This document shows positions 17,969 through 26,672 of a DNA stretch of 64,000 nt, piece after piece. Source of the stretch: Prevotella sp. P5-50. GTDB taxonomy: Bacteria; Bacteroidota; Bacteroidia; Bacteroidales; Bacteroidaceae. Position numbers and translations under genes: made by a program. Under the pieces are notes generated by a model. That model worked only from the letters and a program-made list of their open reading frames with translations. It made no database searches and had not been told where the DNA came from. The stretch covers positions 62,001-126,000 of the forward strand of contig NZ_NPJA01000022.1 in assembly GCF_002251295.1 (NCBI RefSeq). The letters are read 5' to 3'. Position 1 is the first letter of the stretch. Every line of letters begins with the position of its first letter.

Positions 17969-17976
17969 CAAAAGTA
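17969..17976 (-). promoter_or_regulatory. -7 box of the licD-like gene
   Basis: Minus-strand TACTTTTG, 18 bp before the start codon; a TTTT at 17996-17999 sits at -33 spacing. It lies back to back with the flippase promoter. Confidence 0.5.
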
Positions 17977-17986
17977 CTATAAATAT

Positions 17987-18017
17987 TTTGAACTTAAAAC
18001 AATTATGCGTATTTTTG
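17987..18017 (+). promoter_or_regulatory. Promoter of the flippase-glycosyltransferase operon
   Basis: TTTG (17987-17990), exactly 19 bp, then TATTTTTG (18010-18017), 20 bp before the ATG at 18038. Confidence 0.75.
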
Positions 18018-18037
18018 CATAATAAAACCGACGCGAC

Positions 18038-19483
18038 ATGGCAGAATCACTGAAAGACAAGACCGCCAAGGGTCTCATGTGGGGAGCGCTGAACAGTGGC
18101 ACAACGCAACTGCTCAACCTCTTTTTCGGTATCTTTCTCGGTCGTCTGCTCTCTCCTGCCGACTACGGTTTGGTGGGTGTATTGAGTATCTTCTCGCTCA
18201 TTGCCGGCAATTTACAGTCGAGCGGCTTCTCCACTGCCGTTGTCAACATGAAAGCGCCGCAACATCGCGACTACAATGCGGTATTCTGGTTCAACGTGTT
18301 GATGAGTGCCTGCCTCTACGGTGTATTATTCTTCTGTGCTCCGCTCATTGCCCTTTTCTTCCATCAACCAGAGTTGACGGTGCTGTCGCGCGTGGTCTTT
18401 CTGTCGTTCTTCATTTCTTCGTTTGGCATCTCTATGAATGCCTACATGACCAAGAATATGATGCAGCGCGAGATGGCTATTGTTTCTATAGCCGCCCTTA
18501 TCATTTCGGGCATCACCGCCATCAGCATGGCACTGGCAGGGATGACCTATTGGAGTATAGCTGCCCAACAGGTTGTCAACAGTCTGGTATTGGTATTAGG
18601 TCGATTGTTCTTCATCAAGTGGCGTCCCACGTTTGATTTTGACTTCACGCCCATTCGCCAGACCTTCAGTTTCAGTATGAAAATCCTCGTCACGATGGTC
18701 ATCACCACCGTTAGCAACAATATGTTGACCGTTATCTTCGGTAATATGTTGGGCATGCGCACAACGGGCAACTTCTTTCAAGCCAGCAAATGGAACACGA
18801 TGGCCCATTCGCTCATCAGCAATACCGTGATGCAGGTGGCTCAACCTGTATTGGTGGAAATCCGCAACGAGCAGGAACGCGAGATCCGTATCTTCCGCAA
18901 AATGCTGCGCTTCACAGCCTTTTTCGCCTTTCCCGCCCTATTGGGTCTCTCGTTGGTGAGTCGCGAATTTATTGTGACCACCATTGGTGAAGGATGGCTT
19001 GATGCTGTACCCATCTTACAGATTCTTTGCATTGGCGGCGCCTTCATGCCGTTTTACACGCTCTATCAGAATCTCGTAATCAGTCACGGACGTTCAGATA
19101 TCAACATGTGGCTCAACATTCTGCAGATAGCCATACAACTGGGCATCATCATAGCCCTCAGCCACATGGGCGTACTGCACATGGTAGCAGCCTATACTGT
19201 GTTTAATATCGTATGGTTGGGAGTTTGGCAGATGGCAGCTCATCGGTTGACAGGCCTTCGCTTCATGCAGGTGTTTGCCGACCTCACACCGTTTTTCTTT
19301 GCCGCAGCCTTTGTCATGATAGCCACCCATTATGCCACATCGTGGATGACTATCGCCCCACTTCTGCTGTTGGCGCGCGTTGTTGTGGCAGGCATACTCT
19401 ATCTTGTCGTCATGAAACTCGCCCATGCACAGATACTCGACGAGTGTCTGCACTATGTCACACATAAACATCATCAGGCATGA
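18038..19483 (+). CDS. Polysaccharide flippase (Wzx/WzxC-like, MOP superfamily)
   Basis: 481 residues with about 12-14 hydrophobic segments and the N-terminal signature KGLMWGALNSGTTQLLNLFF...LGRLLSPADYGLVGV of polysaccharide-synthesis flippases. It should turn lipid-linked glycan units across the inner membrane. Its stop overlaps the start of the next glycosyltransferase (ATGA at 19480-19483), making a three-gene operon of flippase and two glycosyltransferases. Export of a glycan decorated by the nearby LicD is a plausible role. Confidence 0.9.
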   Translation: MAESLKDKTAKGLMWGALNSGTTQLLNLFFGIFLGRLLSPADYGLVGVLSIFSLIAGNLQSSGFSTAVVNMKAPQHRDYNAVFWFNVLMSACLYGVLFFCAPLIALFFHQPELTVLSRVVFLSFFISSFGISMNAYMTKNMMQREMAIVSIAALIISGITAISMALAGMTYWSIAAQQVVNSLVLVLGRLFFIKWRPTFDFDFTPIRQTFSFSMKILVTMVITTVSNNMLTVIFGNMLGMRTTGNFFQASKWNTMAHSLISNTVMQVAQPVLVEIRNEQEREIRIFRKMLRFTAFFAFPALLGLSLVSREFIVTTIGEGWLDAVPILQILCIGGAFMPFYTLYQNLVISHGRSDINMWLNILQIAIQLGIIIALSHMGVLHMVAAYTVFNIVWLGVWQMAAHRLTGLRFMQVFADLTPFFFAAAFVMIATHYATSWMTIAPLLLLARVVVAGILYLVVMKLAHAQILDECLHYVTHKHHQA

Positions 19484-20397
19484 AAATATCCGTCATCGTA
19501 CCTATATATAATAAGGTGGAATACATCGAACGCTGTTTCCGCCAGTTGCTCGCCCAAGATATGGACGATATAGAGGTTGTGGCTGTTGACGACGGCAGTA
19601 CCGACGGGTCGGGCGACCTATGCGACAAACTCTCTGGCGATGCCCGCCTTCGGGTGTTCCACACGCCTAATCAAGGTGTGACAGCCGCCCGCCGCTATGG
19701 TGTGGAGCAAGCGCAAGGCGAGTATATCGTTTTTGTGGATAGCGATGACGAGCTCCTTCCGGGTGCCCTTCGCACACTCTACGATGCCATTAGCCAGACT
19801 TCAGCCGATGAAGTGATAGCCACCTTCTGCACCCACAACGGCATTCAGTCGCCTGTGGTCTATCAGGGTGAGGTCAATCCCACCGATTTGGTGCGTGCCA
19901 TCATAGCCGGCAAGAATCGGTTTCCCGTGTTGTGGGCAGCCATTTTCCGCCGTACTATCTTGGAAGGATGCCTCGACACACCGCGCGACATCATTGAGGG
20001 TGAGGACAAACTGATGCAGGTGATGGTGCTGATGAAGCGCCCCAGGGTGTGGTTCATCACCGATTGCGTCTATCGCTATACGCTGGGCGTGCCCAACACA
20101 CGGCGCCGCACTCTGGAACGCGAGATGCTCTACGACCGTCTGCTGCGTCAGACGCTTGCCCCGCAATGGTCTGAACTGCACAGCGCCTTTGTGCTTCACC
20201 AGTTGAAGGAATACGAGAAATTCATCTGCGACGGACACATGGAGGTCCGCCACAACTACTATATCAAGGCCATCGGCACACTGCCGGCAGGCATTCCGCT
20301 CTACGACCGTGTGGTATGGGCATTGCCTCCGCTGCTCAGCCGACCTGTTATCAAACTCTATCGAACCATCATACAAATCAAACAACATCGATTATGA
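19480..20397 (+). CDS. Family 2 glycosyltransferase
   Basis: 305 residues of GT-A fold. ISVIVPIYNKVEYIERCF opens the nucleotide-binding half, VDDGSTDGSGD follows, and FVDSDDELLPGAL holds the DxD-type metal site. The C-terminal half lacks membrane helices. It is translationally coupled at both ends (4-bp overlaps with the flippase and the next gene). It should add one sugar to the lipid-linked glycan; donor and acceptor cannot be read. Confidence 0.9.
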   Translation: MKISVIVPIYNKVEYIERCFRQLLAQDMDDIEVVAVDDGSTDGSGDLCDKLSGDARLRVFHTPNQGVTAARRYGVEQAQGEYIVFVDSDDELLPGALRTLYDAISQTSADEVIATFCTHNGIQSPVVYQGEVNPTDLVRAIIAGKNRFPVLWAAIFRRTILEGCLDTPRDIIEGEDKLMQVMVLMKRPRVWFITDCVYRYTLGVPNTRRRTLEREMLYDRLLRQTLAPQWSELHSAFVLHQLKEYEKFICDGHMEVRHNYYIKAIGTLPAGIPLYDRVVWALPPLLSRPVIKLYRTIIQIKQHRL

Positions 20398-21410
20398 AGT
20401 ATCCCGCACAGACAGACATTGCCGTTCTCATGCTGTTTTTCAACCGTCCCGATAGTTTGAGAGTGGTATTTGAACAAGTACGTAAGGCACGCCCCACTCG
20501 CTTGTTTCTCTTTCAAGACGGTCCTCGCAACAAGAAGGACCTTCCTGCCATCATGGCATGTCGTGAGGTAGTGGCGGAAATAGACTGGGATTGTGATGTA
20601 CACCGCAACTATCAGGAGCAGAACTTGGGTTGCATGACAGCAGGATTCACATCCCACCGGTGGGCTTTCTCGCTTGCCGACAAGTGTATTGTATTAGAGG
20701 ACGATGTCGTACCGACCGTTTCTTTCTTCCGTTTCTGCAAGGAGATGCTCGACCGATATGAGCATGATGAGCGTATTACCATGGTTGCCGGTTACAACAT
20801 GGACGAGGTCACACCCAACGTGCCCAACGACTATTTCTTCACTTCAGCCTTCTCCATTTGGGGCTGGGCATCGTGGAGTCGTGTGGTCAACCAGTGGGAT
20901 GAGCACTATACGTTTATGGACGACAAGTATGATATGCAACTCTTGCGCAACCTCATCAAGCGTCGCAAGATAAAGAAAGACTTCATCCGCACCTGTCAAC
21001 TGCATCGCAGTTCGGGTGTTCCTCAGTTTGAAACCATCTTCTGGGCATCGATGTTGTTCAATTCCGGACTATCTGTCATGCCTGTGAAGAATATGATTAG
21101 CAACGTAGGGGCCACCGATGAGTCAGCCCACTATTCTGCTTTCAAGACGTTGCCACGCGGTGTGCGTCGTCAGTTCACCATGAAGAGCCACGAGATAGAG
21201 TTTCCTTTGCGCCATCCCCACTATGTCATCGAGGATGTGACCTATAAGGAGCGCATGTATCGCTATAATGCCTGGGGCCATCCATGGATCAAGATCGGTC
21301 GGTCTATCGAGGAACTGCTGCTCAACCTGCGCTATGGCAATTTCAAGCAGATCAGCAAGGCTGTCACCCGCCGCTTCCATATATTGACAGGCACCGACAA
21401 GGAGATTTGA
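20394..21410 (+). CDS. GT-A glycosyltransferase (GNT-I-like)
   Basis: The start chosen is ATG 20394, overlapping the stop of the preceding gene as ATGA; the longer frame from 20316 lies within that gene. The 338-residue product has IAVLMLFFNRPDSLRVVFEQ, FLFQDGPRN, CIVLEDDVVPTVSFFRF (metal-binding acids) and FSIWGWASWSRVV. This pattern belongs to bacterial glycosyltransferases related to GNT-I and found in capsule loci. It is the last gene of the flippase operon and converges with the GH5 gene. Confidence 0.82.
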   Translation: MKYPAQTDIAVLMLFFNRPDSLRVVFEQVRKARPTRLFLFQDGPRNKKDLPAIMACREVVAEIDWDCDVHRNYQEQNLGCMTAGFTSHRWAFSLADKCIVLEDDVVPTVSFFRFCKEMLDRYEHDERITMVAGYNMDEVTPNVPNDYFFTSAFSIWGWASWSRVVNQWDEHYTFMDDKYDMQLLRNLIKRRKIKKDFIRTCQLHRSSGVPQFETIFWASMLFNSGLSVMPVKNMISNVGATDESAHYSAFKTLPRGVRRQFTMKSHEIEFPLRHPHYVIEDVTYKERMYRYNAWGHPWIKIGRSIEELLLNLRYGNFKQISKAVTRRFHILTGTDKEI

Positions 21411-21504
21411 CCGCTGAAGGCGGCATGTTTCCCTCGCTATACCATCAGAAAAGCGACAAGCAGAACCCTCTGTTTGTCGCTTTTCCAATAATAGCGGTGT
21501 TTTA

Positions 21505-22620
21505 TCACTTCTCCATAAGCAGTTCTACAAGTGGGCGATCCTTGTAAGTATGACGTTTCTGATCCCAGAAACCAAAGTCGGCATCATAGCACCATGTGGC
21601 CCACGCAATATTATACTCTTTGAAGACAGACAGCATATCCTCCGTCCACCGATAGGCAAGATCGCGGTTAACAGGCTCATAAACGCCCCACTCTCCACAG
21701 AAGAGCTGTACACCGTATTTCTTTGCCACAGCAATAGCGTCACGAAAATCTTGGCAGATGCGTTCTCTATCCCACACCTTGGTATATGGTTCGAATGTCG
21801 GACGCAAGTCGGCAGGAATAGCCTCATAGTCCTGTTGTGAGATAAGCTGTCCGGGATAGTTTACCTTTCCCTTATACTTTCCAATGGGAGTCCAGGGTGC
21901 GCCATAGTGTGTGAGCACCATTGGCTCATAATAGTGGAAAGAGAGTATGATATTCTTATCACCCTCAGGAATACGCAGATATTTGAAAGTCCCCGTACCC
22001 TGCCACTTGTTTGAACCAACAACCAATGTGCGTTGTGGCTCGCGTTTGCGGAGAGCTTTATGTACTTTGAATATCAACTGATTCCATTGTTCATGGTCGT
22101 CAGCAACAGGTTCGTTCATAAACTCGTATGCCACGGCATCGTTGCTATAGGCTTTGAGCACGTCAGAGAGTTGATACCACATGTTGATAAAGTCCTGTTG
22201 CGCCTTATCAGAAGTGAATAGCACATTGGCATTTGCTTTTCCTTCGTTGACAGCATTGAAATGGTGGGTTCTAATGATATGTAGATCGACAATAGTGCGT
22301 AGGTGGTATTTGCCTGCCCAATCGAGTGCTTGGGTGAGAAGATGCCATGCTTCGGGCAGTTTGTTACCCGCTTCATCCCAAAACTGTTCTTCGTCAATAG
22401 GCAAACGTACAAAGTCGAAGCCCAGTTGCGCCAGTCGTGCGAAGTCGTCTTCTTGTATGTGGAGTCTGCGTGCAACGCCACGTTCATTACTTTGCGACAA
22501 CCAGTGACTGACATTGGTGCCTCGTTTGATAGTGAAATTGTTGGTGCCTTCGGATGTAGCTGCTATTGCCGATAGGGTCATTGCTACGATAGCGATAGTG
22601 AAAAGTGCAATTCGTTTCAT
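21505..22620 (-). CDS. Secreted GH5-family glycoside hydrolase
   Basis: 371 residues with a signal peptide (MKRIALFTIAIVAMTLSAIAA). The TIM-barrel has FDFVRLPIDEEQFW, the acid/base Glu in AYEFMNEPVADD, a His/Tyr stretch ILSFHYYEPM and the nucleophile Glu in QLFCGEWGVYEP. These are the two catalytic glutamates and conserved residues of GH5. It cleaves a beta-1,4-linked glucan, mannan or similar; the subfamily is not determined. It lies between the glycosyltransferase operon and the acyltransferase operon, so it might also trim a self-made glycan rather than feed on plant polymer. A -7 box (TAATTTTG, 22659-22666, minus) is upstream. Confidence 0.92.
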   Translation of the reverse strand: MKRIALFTIAIVAMTLSAIAATSEGTNNFTIKRGTNVSHWLSQSNERGVARRLHIQEDDFARLAQLGFDFVRLPIDEEQFWDEAGNKLPEAWHLLTQALDWAGKYHLRTIVDLHIIRTHHFNAVNEGKANANVLFTSDKAQQDFINMWYQLSDVLKAYSNDAVAYEFMNEPVADDHEQWNQLIFKVHKALRKREPQRTLVVGSNKWQGTGTFKYLRIPEGDKNIILSFHYYEPMVLTHYGAPWTPIGKYKGKVNYPGQLISQQDYEAIPADLRPTFEPYTKVWDRERICQDFRDAIAVAKKYGVQLFCGEWGVYEPVNRDLAYRWTEDMLSVFKEYNIAWATWCYDADFGFWDQKRHTYKDRPLVELLMEK

Positions 22621-22821
22621 TTGTTAGTTATAATATGAAGTTAGTACTGGATGGACTACAAAATTACGAAAACAATTTGTAACAACACCACGAATTGCCA
22701 TATTTTCTCTCGTCTTGCATTTCCCTACGTCCATTCCCCTACGTTTACAGCCATTGTTGGAAGCGAAGATAACTCGCTTGCCTACTGAATATTAGACCAT
22801 CACAGACGGCACTTCCTTTAG

Positions 22822-22909
22822 CAAATTCATTGAATTTCCTCAGCAATTTCATTGAATTCCCTCTGCAATTTCATTGAATTTCCTCTGCAAATTCATTGAG
22901 ATTGCTATC
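22822..22909. repeat. 22-bp tandem array, four units
   Basis: Units begin at 22822, 22844, 22866 and 22888, with consensus CAATTTCATTGAATTTCCTC plus TG. The last unit is diverged. It lies in the 653-bp gap between the GH5 gene and the membrane-protein operon. Confidence 0.9.
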
Positions 22910-23041
22910 ACAACCATGTTGCGTTGCATCGGCACATGACTTCTATGACGCTGCAAAGTACCATTTGTCGCACACCTTCCAAACGTGCACAAACCACCAA
23001 CAGACAATATATTGCACTATCAGAAACAATACTTGCGTGAG

Positions 23042-23173
23042 CAAAACAATTTGATTTACTCAGCAAAACAATTTGATTTACTCAGCAAAACAATTTGATT
23101 TACTCAGCAAAACAATTTGATTTGCTCAGCAAAACAATTTGATTTGCTCAGCAAAACAATTTGATTTGCAGAG
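23042..23173. repeat. 22-bp tandem array, six units
   Basis: Units begin every 22 bp at 23042, 23064, 23086, 23108, 23130 and 23152, reading CAAAACAATTTGATTTACTC plus AG. Units 4-6 have G for A in TTTGC. A degenerate unit precedes it. It shares the period and CAATTT core with the array at 22822-22909. Apart from the two arrays and the GH5 -7 box, the gap holds nothing recognisable. Confidence 0.95.
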
Positions 23174-23273
23174 AAAGAGCCTGTCAACAGAAAAACTATG
23201 GACGCTGGATGGATATCTCATCCAACGTCCGTAAGTATCGTATAGGTAGTTTTTTTCAGTACGGTCACACGTT

Positions 23274-24689
23274 TCAGAGCGTTGCATTGATGGGCGACAG
23301 GAGGAAATCTACCAGCTGCACACCATTATAGAGAAGGAGGTAGATCGACAATACTGCGGTCAATAGGCGAAGCACCTGACGCGGTGTGCCCTGCAACCGA
23401 TGGAACAATGCGGCTGTTGCAAAAGGCACTACGAAGAGCCAATGGGGGGCCATAATGAATATTTCGTTGATGCCGAAACCTAAAACGAGATGGATGCCCA
23501 TGTCGAAAACAAAATATGATAGTGCCAACCACAACACTCTGTTGCGACGACCTACCCACAGTCCCACGATGAAAAGCAGTACGATGATGCCTTCAACCAC
23601 ATAGCTGATAGCCCAATCGTAGCGCACAAAGACGGGACGGAACACGAGCGTATCGCCCAGAAAATGCTGCTGGTGGAACTGTATGGCCTCGCCAAAGAGG
23701 TTTTCATAGGCTGTTTTCAGTCGCGGAGTGGTGGTATCGGTCCAGCTCAAGAAGCCCACTTTCTTCATCGGCTTACCTGTTTTGGCTGCCTGACGCGCAA
23801 GCACCTGATTGCGCTTCTGCTGTTTTTCCTCGGCTTTCTGACGTTCATCTACCGACAACGAAGCCATGAAACGCTGGCGTTCCTCTGCCTTTTTAGCCTT
23901 TGCGGCAGCCCGTTGCTGCTCTTTGGGCCATACGTAGGTGCGGTATTCCCAGCGCGAGAATCCCCATATCAATGCTGCCGGCAGCAGCACGCCAAGTAGC
24001 AAATGGCGCCAACGGAAGAACGAACGGCCATTGACCAATAGTGCCGAGAGGTAGGTCTTGATACCGTTGCTCAGCGTGACACCCGCTGTCACCACGAAAA
24101 GCAATGCGGTCTGCCACCACGACAGTTGTCGCCCGGCATGGATGCAACGGCCCGACACATAGACGGTGAGCAGCAGCAAGAACATCGAAATGGTGAAGTG
24201 GTCGGGCACAATGACCGACAACAGGATATATGCCATCGAGAAATAATACGCCGACAGCAGTGTGGCATCGCCCTTGGGCAAGAGGAAAAACTCGCGCATG
24301 ATGCGATAGGTGAACAGATAGGAATAGAGCGAAGCTGCCACGAGTGGCAGTGCTACGACATATTGCACACAGTTGACACCCGTCAATGCACTCAACATAG
24401 CATTGATGAGGAACAGGGGCCAGATGAAAAATGCCAATAGCGGATGACGATAGACATTATAGACGGTGCCCCAATCGGTAACGCCAAGATAGGTCAAGGG
24501 GTCGTAGCCGGAGAGATGGAACTCGCGCATAAAGACTTTCCAATAGGGTCCGAAGCCTTCTTGCATAAACAGCGGGGAGAGTCGCGCAATAAACAAGCCG
24601 TTGAGTGCCACTATCACCAGCAGGACGATGAGTGCCATCCAGCGCTCTTCCTTACGAATCTTGAAAATGTCGTTGAATATACTTATCAT
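23274..24689 (-). CDS. Polytopic membrane protein, paralogue 2 (possibly DUF6080)
   Basis: 471 residues with about 10 membrane segments. GYDPLTYLGVTDWGTVYNVYRHPLLAFF lies after the first helix, and VPDHFTISMFLLLL is conserved. A large charged loop (about 255-310: EQQRAAAKAKKAEERQR and QKAEEKQQKRN) precedes the conserved segment SWTDTTTPRL. It is a clear paralogue of the next gene upstream, sharing HPLL, PDHF, WQTALLF, AGVTLSNG and the late GFGINEIFIMAPHWLFVVP. The layout resembles GT39/PMT-type lipid-sugar transferases, but no catalytic motif can be claimed. Last gene of the envelope operon. Confidence 0.75.
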   Translation of the reverse strand: MISIFNDIFKIRKEERWMALIVLLVIVALNGLFIARLSPLFMQEGFGPYWKVFMREFHLSGYDPLTYLGVTDWGTVYNVYRHPLLAFFIWPLFLINAMLSALTGVNCVQYVVALPLVAASLYSYLFTYRIMREFFLLPKGDATLLSAYYFSMAYILLSVIVPDHFTISMFLLLLTVYVSGRCIHAGRQLSWWQTALLFVVTAGVTLSNGIKTYLSALLVNGRSFFRWRHLLLGVLLPAALIWGFSRWEYRTYVWPKEQQRAAAKAKKAEERQRFMASLSVDERQKAEEKQQKRNQVLARQAAKTGKPMKKVGFLSWTDTTTPRLKTAYENLFGEAIQFHQQHFLGDTLVFRPVFVRYDWAISYVVEGIIVLLFIVGLWVGRRNRVLWLALSYFVFDMGIHLVLGFGINEIFIMAPHWLFVVPFATAALFHRLQGTPRQVLRLLTAVLSIYLLLYNGVQLVDFLLSPINATL

Positions 24690-24726
24690 ACCAAATTTTT
24701 ATTTTGTTGCTTGAGAAATCATACAC

Positions 24727-26091
24727 TTATTCATACCAGAAGGCGGTAGATACGATGGGCTGCTGCATCCAGTCGAAAAGGAGAGCGAGGTTGTGGCTCA
24801 CCAAATAGACCATCAGTGCCAACGTGACGCCACGTAGCGCCAACAGCCACCGACCGTGAGCTCGCACAAAGAGAAACGACAGGGCGATAGGTACCACATA
24901 AAGCCAATGGGCTGCCATGATATACACTTCGTTGATGGCGAAGCCCAAGCCGAGGTGCATCAGTGCATCGGGCACGATGCCCAACAGGCACATCCATAGC
25001 AAATGGTGGTGACGTCCCATCCAGATACCTGCCACAAAGAGCAAAAGCAGAAGCAGTGAAACGGCATAGCGCCACACCGACTGATAGGACAGCAATACCG
25101 GGCGATAACTCGTCAGCACATCGTCGAGCACGTGAGTTTCGTGGAACTGGATGGATTCGCCCCAGAGGTTTTCGGTCATCGTGTCCCATCGGGAGGTCGA
25201 GATATCGGTCCATCGGAGCAGTCCGCCCTGTCCCAGCGCCTTGCCTTTATGGATGACCCATGGCGCATGCTTATAGCGTTGATGGTTCTGGCGTGCTTTC
25301 GCCATCATCTCTGCCTTGTGTTCTTCGAAGTAGCGCTGCTGTTCCTGCTGTTTCGGATAAACATAGATTCGCTCCTCCAGCATGCCTGCTCCAACCATCA
25401 ATGCCGATGGAACGACCACCGCCAAAAGGAAGTAACGCCACTGGAAGAAGCGACGCCCACGGGCTATCCATTCGGCGGCAAACACCTTGACACCATTGGT
25501 CAGTGTCACACCGGCGGTTGCTATAAAGAGCAGAGCGGTCTGCCAGGTTTTCAGCACACGGCCTTTCTGAGCTGCACCGCCTATCAAATAGATGGAAAGT
25601 AGGATGAGACAGAGCGACAAACTGAAATGGTCGGGCACGAAAAACGTGACCTGGATGTAGGCAAAACTAAAGAACAACAGGGTCAGCAGGGCGGCATCTT
25701 CGGCTACGACACCCACCAGTCGGTGGATGATGCGATAGAGCAACCATGCCGACACACAGCCGCTAAACCATACGATCATGGCGGATATATAGAGTGCGGC
25801 ATTGAAGCCGAACAGCGACATGCCAACCTCGTTGACCGAAGCGGGCAATGCCATGAGATAGGGTAACAGCGGATGGCGCAACACATCATATTTCATGCCC
25901 CACTCGGTGAGTATCGCATAGTTGTTGGGATCAAAGCCAGAGACATGGAAGAGATACGACAAGCGCTTGGCATAGTCGGCGGCAACAACGGAAAACACCG
26001 CATCATACTTCATCACCATCAGCACGTTGAGCACCAACAGCAGCACGGCAACAACCGTCACCAGCATCTTTTCCACCTGTTTTTCTCTCAT
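24727..26091 (-). CDS. Polytopic membrane protein, paralogue 1 (possibly DUF6080)
   Basis: 454 residues with about 10 membrane segments. Shared landmarks with its neighbour are GFDPNNYAILTEWGMKYDVLRHPLLPY, VPDHFSLSLCL, WQTALLFIATAGVTLTNG, a charged loop YPKQQEQQRYFEEHKAEMM and GFAINEVYIMAAHWLYVVP. Its start overlaps the stop of the HAD gene by 4 bp. The pair probably arose by duplication. The setting (acyltransferases, phosphatase, phosphoethanolamine-type transferase) points to surface lipid or glycan modification. Family assignment is from memory and not certain. Confidence 0.75.
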   Translation of the reverse strand: MREKQVEKMLVTVVAVLLLVLNVLMVMKYDAVFSVVAADYAKRLSYLFHVSGFDPNNYAILTEWGMKYDVLRHPLLPYLMALPASVNEVGMSLFGFNAALYISAMIVWFSGCVSAWLLYRIIHRLVGVVAEDAALLTLLFFSFAYIQVTFFVPDHFSLSLCLILLSIYLIGGAAQKGRVLKTWQTALLFIATAGVTLTNGVKVFAAEWIARGRRFFQWRYFLLAVVVPSALMVGAGMLEERIYVYPKQQEQQRYFEEHKAEMMAKARQNHQRYKHAPWVIHKGKALGQGGLLRWTDISTSRWDTMTENLWGESIQFHETHVLDDVLTSYRPVLLSYQSVWRYAVSLLLLLLFVAGIWMGRHHHLLWMCLLGIVPDALMHLGLGFAINEVYIMAAHWLYVVPIALSFLFVRAHGRWLLALRGVTLALMVYLVSHNLALLFDWMQQPIVSTAFWYE

Positions 26092-26672
26092 ACTCGAAAT
26101 GGTTTATAATGAGCCTCATCGGCAAAAGCAAGCATCTCACGGTCGCCACGGCTATCACCATAGGCGGTCAGGCGATATTGCTGGCGGTCGGGAAAGCGTT
26201 GCAACAGGCGGCGCACCTTCTCACTGCCATAGCAATTAGGGGTGAGAAAGCGACCGGTCAACCTGTCATGAGCCACCTCAACCTGTGTGCCGAGCACACA
26301 AACATGGGGGAAAAACGGCTGCACCCAGTTGTCGATAGAGGCACTGACGATGACCACCTGGCGGTCGGCATCGCAATCGCGTTGCAGCGATGCCATACCC
26401 TTTTCGCGCAGTATCGTGCGGTTGTCGGCAGCAAACTGCCGACAATGGCGGTCAAACTCCTGAAGCGTCATGCCTCGGAAGAAATGGGCAAACACCTTTT
26501 GCTTCGCTTTGTAGTTGGGATAACAGTGCAGTTTCATCAGCACCAACAAGGGCGAATAACACAGAAATCCCCACAGCATTGCCCATCGCCCATGCACATA
26601 ACGGATGAAATCCAATAGCGAATCGCTCTTGGTCAGCGTTCCGTCGAAATCATATACCACTACTTCTTTCAT
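26088..26672 (-). CDS. HAD-IB phosphatase (SerB-like)
   Basis: The start chosen is MKEVVVYDFDGTL (ATG 26670-26672), which overlaps the stop of the acyltransferase gene as ATGA; the longer frame from 26786 lies inside that gene. The 194-residue product has DxDGT (nucleophile Asp in VYDFDGTLTKSDS), motif II in VIVSAS, a lysine in GSEKVRRLL and the acid pair in YGDSRGDREML. These match HAD-IB phosphoserine phosphatase-like enzymes. It could dephosphorylate a small phosphate ester or lipid intermediate of the surface pathway. Confidence 0.88.
   Translation of the reverse strand: MKEVVVYDFDGTLTKSDSLLDFIRYVHGRWAMLWGFLCYSPLLVLMKLHCYPNYKAKQKVFAHFFRGMTLQEFDRHCRQFAADNRTILREKGMASLQRDCDADRQVVIVSASIDNWVQPFFPHVCVLGTQVEVAHDRLTGRFLTPNCYGSEKVRRLLQRFPDRQQYRLTAYGDSRGDREMLAFADEAHYKPFRV

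Noticed and set aside
22822..23173. CRISPR-like array
   Set aside because: Units abut directly without spacers and there are no cas genes; these are plain tandem repeats.
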